Shown piece by piece: positions 45,305 to 55,058 of a DNA stretch of 64,000 nt. The position numbers and the translations under genes are program-made. The notes under the pieces were generated by a model. That model was not told where the DNA came from and searched no databases. It was given only the letters and a program-made list of their open reading frames with translations. Origin of the DNA: Capra hircus (lineage: Eukaryota > Chordata > Mammalia > Artiodactyla > Bovidae); NCBI RefSeq assembly GCF_001704415.2, contig NC_030813.1, positions 17,316,001 to 17,380,000 on the forward strand. Direction: 5' to 3'. Numbering within the stretch: position 1 is the first letter of the stretch; each line of letters begins with the position of its first letter.

Positions 45305-46080
45305 AACATCTAATTCGTTTATATGCCTGAGTGGCATGTAACACTAGCCCCCGAAAGATGTTCATATTCTAATCCTTTGCAACGGTGGTTATGTTATGTT
45401 ACATGACAAAGAGGAATTGAGGGTACAGATGGAATGAAGGTTGCAATTCTGCTAACCTTAAAACAGGGAGAGTAGTCTGGATTACACAGGTGGGCCCAAT
45501 GTGAACACGAGAGTCTTTAAAAGCAGACAAGATATCAGAGCCAGAGCAGGAGACGTGATGATGGAGGCAGAAATGGGAGTTATACTACCTGAGAATGGCT
45601 GAACCTGCCATCACTGGCTTTGAAGATAGAGGAAAAGGTTTCAGCCAAGGAAAATGGGCAGGCTCTAGAAGCTGGACCAGACAGGAGAAAATCCTCTCCC
45701 CTAGGGCCTCCTGGTGGTTCAGCAGTAAACAATCAGCATGCAGTGTAGGAGACGCTGGGGATGTGGGTTCACGCCCTGGGTCAGGACGATCCCCTGGAAG
45801 AGGGGTGGCAACCCACTCCAGTATTCTTGCTTGGACAATCCCATTGGCAGAGGAGGCTGGTGTGCTGCTGTCATTGGGGTTGCAAAGAGTTAGGCATGAC
45901 TGGGCATGCACGCTATGCTAGGGCCTCGAGAAGGGAACAAGTCCTGCTAGCACCTTGATTGTAGACCAGTGAGGCCCATTTTGGACCTGTGACCTCCATA
46001 ACTATAAGAGAAAACACTTGCATTGTTCAAGCAACTAAGTTTGTAATAATTTATTGCAGCAATAATGGAAAACTAAAACA
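45305..46080 (+). mobile_element. MaLR/MLT1-like solo LTR, split by a SINE
   Basis: The element shows 'gttatgttacatgacaaaga', 'ggattacacaggtgggccca', 'gatggaggcagaaatgggag', 'ctggctttgaagatagagga', then, after a Bov-tA insertion, 'caccttgattgtagaccagt' and 'ggaaaactaaaaca' at its end. Confidence 0.65.
45701..45927 (+). mobile_element. Bov-tA SINE with perfect duplication inside the LTR
   Basis: The SINE is 45711-45917. CTAGGGCCTC occurs at 45701-45710 and at 45918-45927. Removing the SINE and one duplicate restores the LTR order ('cccctagggcctcgagaagg'). The head has a changed B-box ('gggttcacgccc'). Confidence 0.96.
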
Positions 46081-46119
46081 TTTATATATACTTGAAATTT
46101 TCTAAGAGAGTAGGTCTTC

Positions 46120-46275
46120 AGCGTTCTCATCAAAAAGTCACGAGGTGAGACGATGGAAGTGTTATTTAACTTAGCTGTGGTAATGATTTCACAATGTATC
46201 ATATATCAAATCATCATATGGCACACTCTAAATGTATGCTATTCTATTTGCCAATTATACCTTAATAAGGCTGAG
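46120..46275 (+). mobile_element. L1M 3' end fragment
   Basis: 'gttatttaacttagctgtgg', 'taatgatttcacaatgtatc', 'tgccaattataccttaataa' are the very common 3' terminus of old L1. Confidence 0.75.
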
Positions 46276-46449
46276 GAGCCAAAAAAATACACCTGCTTTT
46301 CTGTTCCTTTCAGCCTAACTCAGTCTTAAATGATACTTTAAAATTGAAAATGGTTTATATTTTTATATAGAAAAATCTTATATAAATCAATGAAAAACAG
46401 TAAATCTAATAATACATCTATGGAAAGACAACACATGTTAGATAAAAGC

Positions 46450-46963
46450 TACCTAGATAGCATATTCAAAAGCAGAGACATTACTTTGCTGACTAAGGTC
46501 CGTCTAGTCAAGGTTATGGTTTTTCCAGTGGTCATGTATGGATGTGAGAGTTGGACTGTGAAGAAAGCTGAGCGCCAAAGATTTGATGCTTTTGAACTGT
46601 GGTGTTGGAGAAGACTTTTGAGAGTCCCTTGGACTGCAAGGAGATCCAACCAGTCCATTCTGAAGGAGGTCAACTCTGGGATTTCTTTGGGAGGAATGAT
46701 GCTAAAGCTGAAACTCCAGTACTTTGGCCACCTCATGTGAAGAGTTGACTCATTGGAAAAGACTTTGATGCTGGGAGGGATTGGGGGCAGGAGGAGAAGG
46801 GGACAACAGAGGATGAGATGGCTGGATGGCATCACCGACTCGATGGACCTGAGTTTGACTGAACTCCGGGAGTTGGTGATGGACAGGGAGGCCTGGCGTG
46901 CTGCGATTCATGGGGTTGCAAAGAGTCGGACACGACTGAGCGACTAAACTGAACTGAACAGGT
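46450..46963 (+). mobile_element. BovB LINE 3' fragment, relatively young
   Basis: It begins at 'acctagatagcatattcaaa' and runs almost colinear with consensus to 'gagcgactaaactgaactga'. A TGA interrupts the frame at 46738. The 116-codon frame at 46390 covers it and is a relic of the BovB ORF 3' end. Confidence 0.95.
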
Positions 46964-47334
46964 CAGGAAGTTATGATGCTAAGAAATAGCATGGAAATAG
47001 GGTTTACCATAAAAATACATGAAACACTTTTAAATATCAAGAGTCATTATGTTATAATATTACATGAAGAAGGAAGACACAGAATTTATATTGTATCAAT
47101 ATGTTTCCAACTATATTTTTAAAATAAGCCTTGAAAAAAAGATTAAAAGGAAAGATTTTTCAATGGTGAGATCTAGGGTGTTTCTTTTCCTTTTTTCTAT
47201 TACTTTTCTGTATAAGTCATATTCAAATGGCTAGTTGTTTCACTTTATTCAGGTCTCCTTGCTAGGAAAACGCAAATAAACTTTGCTTAAAAAATAATTA
47301 CAATGCAGTATGCTATTTGTAATAATACGTGAAA
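46964..47334. other. AT-rich low-copy sequence
   Basis: Nothing recognised. Confidence 0.4.
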
Positions 47335-47845
47335 GGAAGTGTAAAGCCAAGGGCTGGCGGAAAAGAATGGAGAACACTGGAAGAGCATCACAGAGGAGCG
47401 GGTAACTGAGGGGAATCTTATCTAGGGCCACCCGGGGACAAGGGTGCTCTAGACAGAGCAAGGGCCGTGTGAGCCCAGGGTGTTGCATAAGAAACAGCTG
47501 CGCTGCCTGAGGAGCGAGCAGCACAAGGTCTGGCACAAGAAGCCACACCTGAGAGGGGTTTACGACACGGACAGCAGGGTTTGACCTTGAGTCTGTGGGG
47601 AAGTACTTTTTGGTAGGAAAGAGCCATGATCGTGTTTGTGCTTTGTAAAAGTTTTTCTGCCACAGTGTAAGAACGGACAGGGGACCCAGAGGCATGGGGA
47701 TAAGCTCGTGCTATTGCAATTGTCCAGGCAAGAGGTCTGAGCTGAAGAGCAAGCAAGGGAGGTAGAAAGGAAAAATTCAACAGATACTGAAAGAAGAGTC
47801 ACAGGGGACTGAATCAGAGGGAGTAGTGAGGCTGGCTCTCAGAGT
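47335..47845 (-). mobile_element. L2 LINE, antisense
   Basis: 'gatcgtgtttgtgctttgta', 'gctattgcaattgtccaggc', 'aagaggtctgagctgaagag' are reverse L2 ORF2 text. The 148-codon minus frame 47249-47695 follows the L2 sense strand but has no intact domain. Confidence 0.6.
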
Positions 47846-47984
47846 TTATTGAGCACTTTGCGATCAGTTTTTTCCTAGTTTTAGAAATAAGAGCCGACAT
47901 GCACACAGAAAGCCACACAGACAAATGCACGCCGTGCCGCTCCTTGAGTGATCAAAAAGGGAACACGCCCGCGGGATCCGCATG

Positions 47985-48900
47985 CCACCAACCACTTCTT
48001 GGACTACTGGGGCCTCGAAGGACGTGATATCCACTTGCTCAGGCCAAAAACCTAGGAGCCATCTTTCACTCCTTTCTACCCTTCATATCATGCATCTCAG
48101 CCATCAGCAAGTCCTGTCAGGGCTACCCTCAAAATATACTCAGAACTCAGCCTTTCTAACCATCTCTACTGGGACCAGCCGACTCCAAGCCGCTGTCACT
48201 TCCAGTCTGGACTCTGGCACAGGCTCCTGCCCATCCGCTCTCATCCCACTCTTGCTCCCCAGATCTATGCTCCCCGCAACCACTGGCATAGTCCTTTTCA
48301 CATGAGGACTGCATCCTCTCACTCTCTACAGTAGTTCATCTCCATGACCCTAGTCCTTTACTCCTCTCTGTGCTGGTGTCTTTTGCTATGTAACTTTGCA
48401 GTGAACTGCTCACTCCTCTGATTCTGGGCTCAGCTGTGTGTTTTGCCGAGTAGATATGATCAAAAGGAGACTGGAAATGGCTTTCAGCATTTAGCAGGTT
48501 TTGTTTTTGCAAAATGGTCCCTGAATGGAGAACACTCCAATTCGTGCTATCGCCGCGTCCTCCTGATCTAATGTGCCTTTCCAGATTGCCTTGCACAGTC
48601 CTGCCCTATACCCGCCGTGGTCTCTGCCTCCCTGGCCCTACTCTCCGGCTCTCAGGGTCCGGGCCAGGGCCCCACCTTTCCCCTGGGCCCTTCCCTACCC
48701 ACATTGGCCCACGTCAGTCTCGCCCACTCTGCTAGGTGCCTTTAAGCAATCTCCTCCCCAACTCCGCAACGGCATCAGATAAAAGAGAATCCTCAGGCTC
48801 TCTCACTATGTACCTGCCTCCCTCCCCACTTCACTCTAGACTTTATTCAGCTGCTCTTTCCATCTCTGCCTTGTCCTGGAAACTGACCACTCAGCATCAT
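47985..48900 (+). mobile_element. L2 LINE, sense copy
   Basis: 'caggccaaaaacctaggagc', 'catctcagccatcagcaagt', 'cctgtcagggctaccctcaa' match L2 ORF2. 'ctatgtacctgcctccctcc' lies nearer the end. It faces the antisense L2 just upstream. Confidence 0.65.
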
Positions 48901-48932
48901 CTTTGGGGCTCACTTTGAGTCCCTTACAGCTA

Positions 48933-49209
48933 TGCTGCTGCTGCTACTAAGTCACTTCAGTTGTGTCCGACTCTGTGCGACCCCATAGACAGCAGCCCAC
49001 CAGGCTCCCCTGTCCCTGGGATTCTCCAGGCAAGAACTCTGGAGTGGGTTGCCATTTCCTTCTCCAATGCATGAAAGTGAAAAGTGAAAGTGAAGTCGCT
49101 CGGTCGTGTCCGACTTTTCGCGACCCCATGGACTGCAGCCCACCAGGCTCCTCCGTCCATGGGATGTTCCAGGCAAGAGTACTGGAGTGGGGTGCCATCG
49201 CCTTCTCCG
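48933..49209 (-). mobile_element. BOV-A2 SINE, full length
   Basis: A CTG tail at 48933-48945 leads into two reversed units joined by 'gcatgaaagtgaaaagtgaa' at 49070, ending 'gccatcgccttctccgagag'. Close to consensus. Confidence 0.97.
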
Positions 49210-49238
49210 AGAGGCCCACACATGTTTATGTAAAAAGG

Positions 49239-49372
49239 GACTTCCCTGGTGGTCCAGTAGTTAAGATTCCATGTATCCCATGCAAGTGGCATAGGTTTGA
49301 TGCCTGGTTGGGGAAATAAGATTTCACATGCCAAGCAGTGCAACCAAAAAAAAAAAAGAAAAAAAAATAATA
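49239..49372 (+). mobile_element. CHR-type SINE, short form
   Basis: tRNA-like head 'gacttccctggtggtccagt', B-box variant 'ggtttgatgcctgg', then 'gggaaataagatttcacatg' and an A-rich tail at 49348-49372. Confidence 0.88.
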
Positions 49373-49605
49373 AAGATATAATAATGAATCCAGCCTGGAT
49401 TATATTCCTCTTTGTTCCCTATGTTTGCAGGACATATATATTTTAATATTTCTTTAATGGAGAAAGAGGCCCACAAAGGGAAAAATTTCTAAGACAACCA
49501 AAAGTTATAATACTATTCTGGTGGTTTTTAGTATATTATCATCTTCTGTGGGCATGAAAGTGTTTCAACTTAACTATAAATGCCTTAAAAATGAGTATTG
49601 CCTAG

Positions 49606-49748
49606 ACTTCCCTGGCTGTCCCAATGGTTAAGACTCTGTAATTCCACTGCAGAGGGCACAGGTTCAACTCCTGGTTGGGGAAATAAGATCTCACATGCCT
49701 CACGGCATGGCCAAAATAGAAAAAAAAAAAAAAAGTTAAAAAAAAATA
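49606..49748 (+). mobile_element. CHR-type SINE, short form
   Basis: Head 'gacttccctggctgtcccaa', B-box 'ggttcaactcctgg', 'aataagatctcacatgcctc', 'ggcatggccaaaataga' and an A-rich tail. Same orientation and type as the copy 230 bp upstream. Confidence 0.9.
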
Positions 49749-49749
49749 T

Positions 49750-50112
49750 CGTTGTTGTTCAGTCGCTAAGTCACGTCTGACTCTTTGTGACTCGATGAAT
49801 TGCAGCATGCCAGACTTCCCTGTTGGAGAAGGCGATGGCACCCCACTCCAGTACTCTTGCCTGGAGAATCCCAGGGACGGGGAGCCTGGTGGGCTGCCGT
49901 CTATGGGGTTGCACAGAGTCGGACACCACTGAAGCGACTTAGCAGCAGCAGCAGACTTCCCTGCCCTTCATTGTCTCCTGGTGCTTGCTCAAACTCATGT
50001 CCACTGAATCAGTGATGCCATCTAACCATCTCATTCTCTGCCACCCCTTTCTCCTCTTACCCTCAATCATTCCCAGCATCAGGGTCTTCTCCCATGAGTC
50101 TGGCCTTTTTTT
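49750..50112 (-). mobile_element. Art2A element, split by a Bov-A insertion
   Basis: GTTGTTGTTCAGTCGCTAAG at its start, then 'gaattgcagcatgccag'. It is interrupted at 49823-49951 and resumes 'cccttcattgtctcctggtg' to 'gtcttctcccatgagtctgg'. Confidence 0.9.
49811..49963 (+). mobile_element. Collapsed one-unit BOV-A2 with perfect duplication
   Basis: CAGACTTCCCTG at 49811-49822 and 49952-49963 brackets an insert of 129 bp. The insert starts with BOV-A2 unit 1 ('ggagaaggcgatggcacccc', 'agtactcttgcctgg') but continues as unit 2 ('agaatcccagggacgggg') to the CAG tail. One unit and the linker are missing. Confidence 0.95.
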
Positions 50113-50404
50113 GCATATTCATTTTCCCTACAGAAACTTTCTTATCAGATACTTGTTTTAATAGCTGAGCACGCGCAACATGTTGCCCATGACATAGAAA
50201 GGTCATGGCTGCATTTTCTTTCCTCTATTCTAGCATCAAAGCCACAGGTGATAGACTGTGTGAGCCCCACACAGCAGCTTAATCCACATAAAGACAGTGG
50301 CGATCTCCCACTGTTGGTGGGAAGTTCACAGTCAGGTAGCATGCTCACACATCATTAGAGGCAAGTGAGGGGAGGTGGTGATTGTGCTCATTCATTCATT
50401 TAGG

Positions 50405-50605
50405 GGAATCCTGGCTCCTCTCCTGTCACTACTTGTATGGCCTAGGTAAGTAATTTAAGCTCTTCGCCTAGATTCCTGAACTGGAAACTGGGGAATAAAT
50501 AAAGCACTCACTTCAGAGGGCTGTGATGAATAATAAATGAGACGATCCACTTCAAGGCCTCGAATGGTGCCTGGTGAAACACACTTGAAATGGTAGCTGT
50601 CAATT
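50405..50605 (+). mobile_element. MIR SINE
   Basis: 'tgtatggcctaggtaagtaa', 'cctagattcctgaactggaa', 'gggctgtgatgaataataaa', 'ggtgcctggtgaaacacact' follow MIR order. Confidence 0.75.
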
Positions 50606-50879
50606 AATTGGACAAAAAACTGAGTGCCAACATGTTTATTGATTGAATGAACCAACAATGAACAGACATCCAGAGTTCATGTCTCTGGGCTCTCTGTCTC
50701 TGCAGCGCTCCTCCACTAAGCACACCAGCTTTGGGAACCCTGCATCAGTCTGACCCAGCCACATCAACCAAGCACACTGGTATTCCCTGGCCTCTGGCGG
50801 AATGCAGGAGCTTTGAAGGTTTCTCACCCTGCCGAGTGTCTGCTGGCTGAAGAGAGGACTTGTCAGCGTCCCAAGGGTG
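50606..50879. other. Low-copy spacer
   Basis: A 99-codon minus frame at 50636-50935 is unrecognised. Confidence 0.4.
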
Positions 50880-51530
50880 GGAGATAACTGCAACAGCCAT
50901 CTAACTGGCCTCCCGTGCCCCAGCGGTGCCCCCACTTCAGGACACTCTCCACACAGCTGTGGGCAGATCTTTGTGAAGGTGTGAGTTAGGTCACATCACT
51001 TCCATGATTATCTTTTGAAAGGCCTCTCCCTGAGTTTAAATGACAAATCGTCAATTGCTGACCAAGCTCTCAGCCTTCTACCCCAGCCTGCTCTCCACTG
51101 TCTCCCTCCCCACACCCCACCCCAGGCCATACTCCAGACTTGACCTTTGTTTATGAGTTCTCCAAGCAGCACTTTCTCTTTATCCATAGACCTCCTGCCT
51201 GCCTCGACCTTGGAGTTCCCTCTGCCTGGACTGTTTCCTCTTTTCTCTTCACTTGGCTAGCTCTCACTCCACCTGGGGAACACTCTGATGCCCAGACCAG
51301 ATTACATTCTCCCACTCTGCTCTCCTACAGCATCTAGCTCTTCCCCACCATCTCTGCCATCTGTCATAATTATCTGTTTAAAGTCTGTCTTTCCCAACAG
51401 AGCATAAGCTTGGTGGGGTCACCAGCATGCCTGTCTTGGTCTTGGCGGAATCCTAAAGCCTCCTGTAGTGCCTGGCTCATAGTGTTTCTCAACACATTGA
51501 CTGAAAGAATGAGTTAATAAATTAAAGAAT
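50880..51530 (+). mobile_element. L2 LINE 3' part
   Basis: 'ataactgcaacagccatcta', 'ctggcctcccgtgccccagc', 'agcataagcttggtggggtc', 'gtagtgcctggctcatagtg' and a degenerate 'tgaaagaatgagttaataaa' end follow L2 ORF2/3' order. Confidence 0.75.
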
Positions 51531-51649
51531 AAAGTCTCAAAGGGGGAAAAAAAACACACACACACAAAAATGAGTCTCCATTCTAAGCATAAATTGATTC
51601 ACTAAAACAGAGGGGGAGCAGAGAATAAGAGGGATACACAGGTAGCCCC

Positions 51650-51805
51650 CCAGGCCTCAGTTTCCCCATCTGTAACTGAGGACGCTGAAAAGCTTATCTT
51701 ACAAGGCTCTTGTGAGGATTAAACGAATCAACAGGAATAAAGCACTTAGAACAGGATGTGACATATGCTGGCACTGTACATGATTATTATTTTCATTATT
51801 CCCAC
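51650..51805 (+). mobile_element. MIR SINE fragment
   Basis: 'cctcagtttccccatctgta', 'ggctcttgtgaggattaaac', 'aaagcacttagaacaggatg' are MIR core and 3' end. Confidence 0.85.
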
Positions 51806-52599
51806 GGGGCATTTTTCCTGGATGGTGTAACTCATTCCACACAGCAAATGCGGGAGCAGCTTACTGAAGCATGCATGTGCAGGAAGGGGAGCCTGAGGAC
51901 TGGTGGGCGGGGTGCCATGCCCCATCCTAGAGGGGCACCAAGCCGGAATGGCTGGGGCTGCTCCTCCCGGAAGTGTCCTGTTATCTCCAGCATGGTCCTT
52001 ATGGGGAAGTTACGACCCTGCTCTCAGGAAATGCACATAACTCACTGCTGCATTTTCAGCCCATCTGGAGAGCTGGGCCCAGTGAGTATTCCGTCTTTAT
52101 CCTTCCCAGTCCCCAAGAATAACACATCAAAGAGCATGTTTGCATCCCTACAACAGATAACAGCACTGCCATAAGCTTCAGGGGCCACGCACGCTACAGA
52201 CAGAATGAATTAATAATTTCACGTATTTATAAAATATAAATTAACCCAAGAAATGTATAACTCCGAGTGAAATTCCAGCTTGTTAAAACTGAGCAGAGAA
52301 AGACACTTTGATACATAAAAGGTTAGTAAATGTTCGTCATGTGGGCGTCACCAAATTCGCATTTATCCTATGGAAGGAATCGTTCCTCCCTGATAGATAA
52401 ATGTAGATGCACAGAAGCATCAGTCTCTGGGGATGAGGAGGGTACCGAATCCAGACAATTGATTTTTTAAATTACATTTGATTATTTGATGCCCTTTTTA
52501 ACAATAAAAAAGCAAACAGTATGATCAGTAAGGATTCTGAAGGCTCTTCTGCATTTATATAAGCGCAGCAAATTACTTGTAAAAACCATGGGCATTTAC
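51806..52599. other. Low-copy sequence with splice-like signals
   Basis: GC-richer at 51840-52080. A plus-strand acceptor (TGCTGCATTTTCAG, ending 52059) and donor (GTGAGT at 52082) delimit a 22-bp segment. The 138-codon plus frame at 51758-52174 is unrecognised. Confidence 0.4.
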
Positions 52600-52738
52600 C
52601 TCTGTCTTCGTGTATAATATACCATGTCTGTGTGGGATCCAGTTTGCTTTGATGGTAAACAGCTCTTTTCTCTGAAATCTTACTTTCTCTTGCTCTGCTC
52701 TGGGTTGAGAGATTCCCTTAATAGCCAAACTAGTTCTC
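52600..52738 (-). other. Candidate internal exon, 139 bp, unidentified gene
   Basis: On the minus strand a near-unbroken pyrimidine tract (52741-52757) is followed by CCAG (AG at 52740-52739), and a GAG/GTAAAT donor starts at 52599. Upstream 'tctctcac' offers a branch-point-like CTCAC. The segment is purine-rich. It is open in one frame for 46 codons after a single phase-completing base, from 'RTSLAIKGISQPR' to 'HGILYTKTE'. I recognise no domain. The upstream CpG-rich region has a donor in compatible phase 1.2 kb away. This could be chance: one frame of this length stays open in roughly one case in ten. Confidence 0.4.
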
Positions 52739-52740
52739 CT

Positions 52741-53135
52741 GGAAAAAGAAAAAGAAAGTAGTGAGAGAAATGTATGTATCAGACTTCTTTCTTTCCCATA
52801 ATACTGTAATGATAATTTACATTCATATTCAAAGATATAAAGATCCATACACTAGCTTTGTAGAGAAGTAGTCAAAACATAAAGCAGTCCTCAACTAAAT
52901 ATACCATATATATTTAGTGCCATACTAAATATACCATAGCAAAGACAAAAAAAAAAAAAATGTATGAGTATATTACCCAAAGACATATTATACTAAAAAT
53001 TATCCTTTTGCCTTCCTGGGTCCCCTGACTCCAAAACAGAACAGTAAGCATATGGACGAGAATCCTGCAGATATTTATTTGCATGGATTATTTATTACTG
53101 AGATTGGTGATTATTTTGTTGCTAAATAGGCTTGA
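52741..53135. other. AT-rich low-copy sequence
   Basis: A run of A lies near 52947-52960. 'actaaatataccata' is repeated at 52892-52906 and 52924-52938. Confidence 0.45.
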
Positions 53136-53346
53136 AGGGCTTCCCTGGTGGCTCAGTGGTAAAGAATCTGCCTGCCAGAGCAGGAGACCTGGGTTCAATC
53201 CCTGGGTCAGGAAGATCCCCTGGAGGAGGGCATGCAACCCACTCCAGTATTCTTGCCTGGAGAATCCCATGGACAGAAGACCCAGGCAGGCTATAGTCCA
53301 TGGGGTCACAAAGAATCGGACATGACTTAGTGACTAAACAACAACA
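53136..53346 (+). mobile_element. Bov-tA SINE, full length
   Basis: Head 'gggcttccctggtggctcag', B-box 'gggttcaatccctgg', and a body to 'gacttagtgactaaacaaca' with an ACA tail. Similar 10-bp words (aggcttgaag / aggtttgagg) at both ends may be a decayed duplication. Confidence 0.96.
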
Positions 53347-53889
53347 AACAGGTTTGAGGAAGACTGTGTTTATCTACGAGCTATTTCCATACATTATTAA
53401 GGATATATCATTAGAAAAAAGAGCAACTAAATAACCTAAGTTTCTATTTTCCTCATTAATATTCTTCCATTGAAAACATGAAATAACATCAATAATAAGA
53501 GTTTATATATATAGCAGGATTTTATAACTACAGTAGAAAAAAATGAAATTTAAAAAAGAAGAAGGAATCATTAGCATCACCTCCAGGTTCAAAAAAAAAT
53601 AAAAGTGAGCTGAGATGGAAGGCCTTACTATGTAAAATCAATCCTTTTTTCCATACTGAAAAATGGATCAAGTTTTGCTGCTGTAACACCATTGACTGAA
53701 AAAGGTTAATTACAATAAATCTCCAGAAACACCCTGAGCTAGAATTTCCCCCTGTAGCTCAGGAGGATCTGTGGAGCAGATCAAGGAGCCTGCCCCTGCC
53801 CTCTTCTCCTGTTCTCTGGCTCTTCCTGAATGTTCCCAGGTGAACTAGAAAATTCCCCTTTGGCAGCAGAGCCTGGAAGTGGCACCCAG
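53347..53889. other. AT-rich, then rising GC
   Basis: No gene is seen. GC rises sharply after 53780 toward the CpG-rich patch. Confidence 0.4.
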
Positions 53890-54320
53890 AAGGGCCCACG
53901 GTTGCCTTTGTGGGAGCTCCTTAACGGCTCCCCAGACACAGAGCAGCGAGCCAGAGGCTCACCCAGAGCCAGGCCAGTGAGCTCGGCCCCGGCCTCTTGG
54001 CAGTGCCCATCCGGGCAGACACTCCCACGCTGCAGCCGCACACGGAGCCGCCTGAGAGAAGGGAGGAGACCCTCCCTGCCCCACACTCCTCCACCCGCCT
54101 GGCGCACCTGAGCCAAGTCCGCCCTTCCCACTGCCACACCCGGGAAAACCTCGCTGCGCACAGAATCGAATAGCAATGCACGGAAAGGCGAGGCGGTGGA
54201 ACAGCGTGTGGCGCCTGTACCTCACAGAACCCCGATCACTGAGGCTTCTCCCCAGACCTTTCCCTTCACGGCGCACCACGTAAGTGCTAATACCAAGCTG
54301 CGGCCTCAAGCGATGTGCTG
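53890..54320 (-). promoter_or_regulatory. CpG-island-like patch, possible promoter/first exon
   Basis: By eye I count 28 CpG from 53899 to about 54312, about 60% GC, giving a rough observed/expected near 0.7. It is the strongest CpG concentration in the window and contains no recognised SINE. Minus-strand frames cross it: 54309-53959, 54176-53781 and 54181-53921. The last has an internal ATG at 54010 followed by a short hydrophobic stretch (SSLAWLWVSLWLAALCLG) resembling a signal peptide. A GTGAGC donor (GT at 53962-53961) lies within. Strand is inferred from these and from the exon-like segment downstream. A plus-strand GTAAGT donor also exists near 54280. Confidence 0.5.
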
Positions 54321-54399
54321 GGTATAAAGCTTATGTGAGACCAGGGAGAACGGGAGCTGGCCAGGGATACAAGCTACCTTTTATTAGAAATTTTATTGT

Positions 54400-54560
54400 A
54401 TTGAGAGCTATGCATACATTATCTCTGGAAGTTTCTGTGATCACTCTATTCTATATAATTGACGCTCAGAGACATTAACTTGCTCAAGATCACACAGTTG
54501 CTAAGTCTCTGAGCTAGGTTTGAACCCGGATTTGTAAGACCCGGTACCTTTAACCACCGG
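54400..54560 (-). mobile_element. MIR SINE
   Basis: 'gacattaacttgctcaagat', 'cacacagttgctaagtctct', 'gagctaggtttgaacccgga', then 'acctttaaccacc' are reverse MIR with part of the tRNA head. Confidence 0.85.
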
Positions 54561-55058
54561 CGGGGAAAAAAAAGCCCATCCTGCTTATCTTTGTAGGTTA
54601 CGCAAATGTGGACAGTAAGAAAAAGAACCCATTTATTGATTTAACAAGCAATAGTTTCATCAAAATACGTACAACAGCGTTATCAACAGCACGTGAAGGC
54701 GAGACAGTAACAAAGGCCCAAAGAAATGTTGGTTTGCCTTCATATTAAAAACACACACATACATACACACACAGTTAGGTGAGACTAATGGAACTGTGCA
54801 AATACAGCAAGGCACAGGTAGGACAGAAAGAGCATGAGTCATGTGATCACATGATCTGATTCTGTGGTCATAAGGGTTTCCCTCCAGCCATACAAGAGCC
54901 TGCATGGTTAACCCCAGAGACTGTGAAGAGCAAGGTTGCTGCCTCCCTCTGTGGGTTAACCAAAGAGCAATACTACTAAGCATGACGTGGTTTCCTGATG
55001 GGATCCCAGAACAGAAAAATGACATGAATGGAAACACTAGCGAGAGTTGAGTAAAGTC
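54561..55058. other. Low-copy sequence with (AC)n
   Basis: AC/ACAT repeats lie at 54751-54773. A 125-codon minus frame at 54660-55037 runs through them without a recognised domain. Confidence 0.45.

Noticed and set aside
46390..46947. Plus-strand frames with 'FPVVMYGCESWTVKK' peptide
   Set aside because: This is the end of the BovB ORF, truncated and stopped at 46738. It is a LINE relic, not a host gene.
53136..53346. Bov-tA at 53.1 kb as having a confident duplication
   Set aside because: The flanking words match only 8 of 10 bases, so the duplication is not secure.
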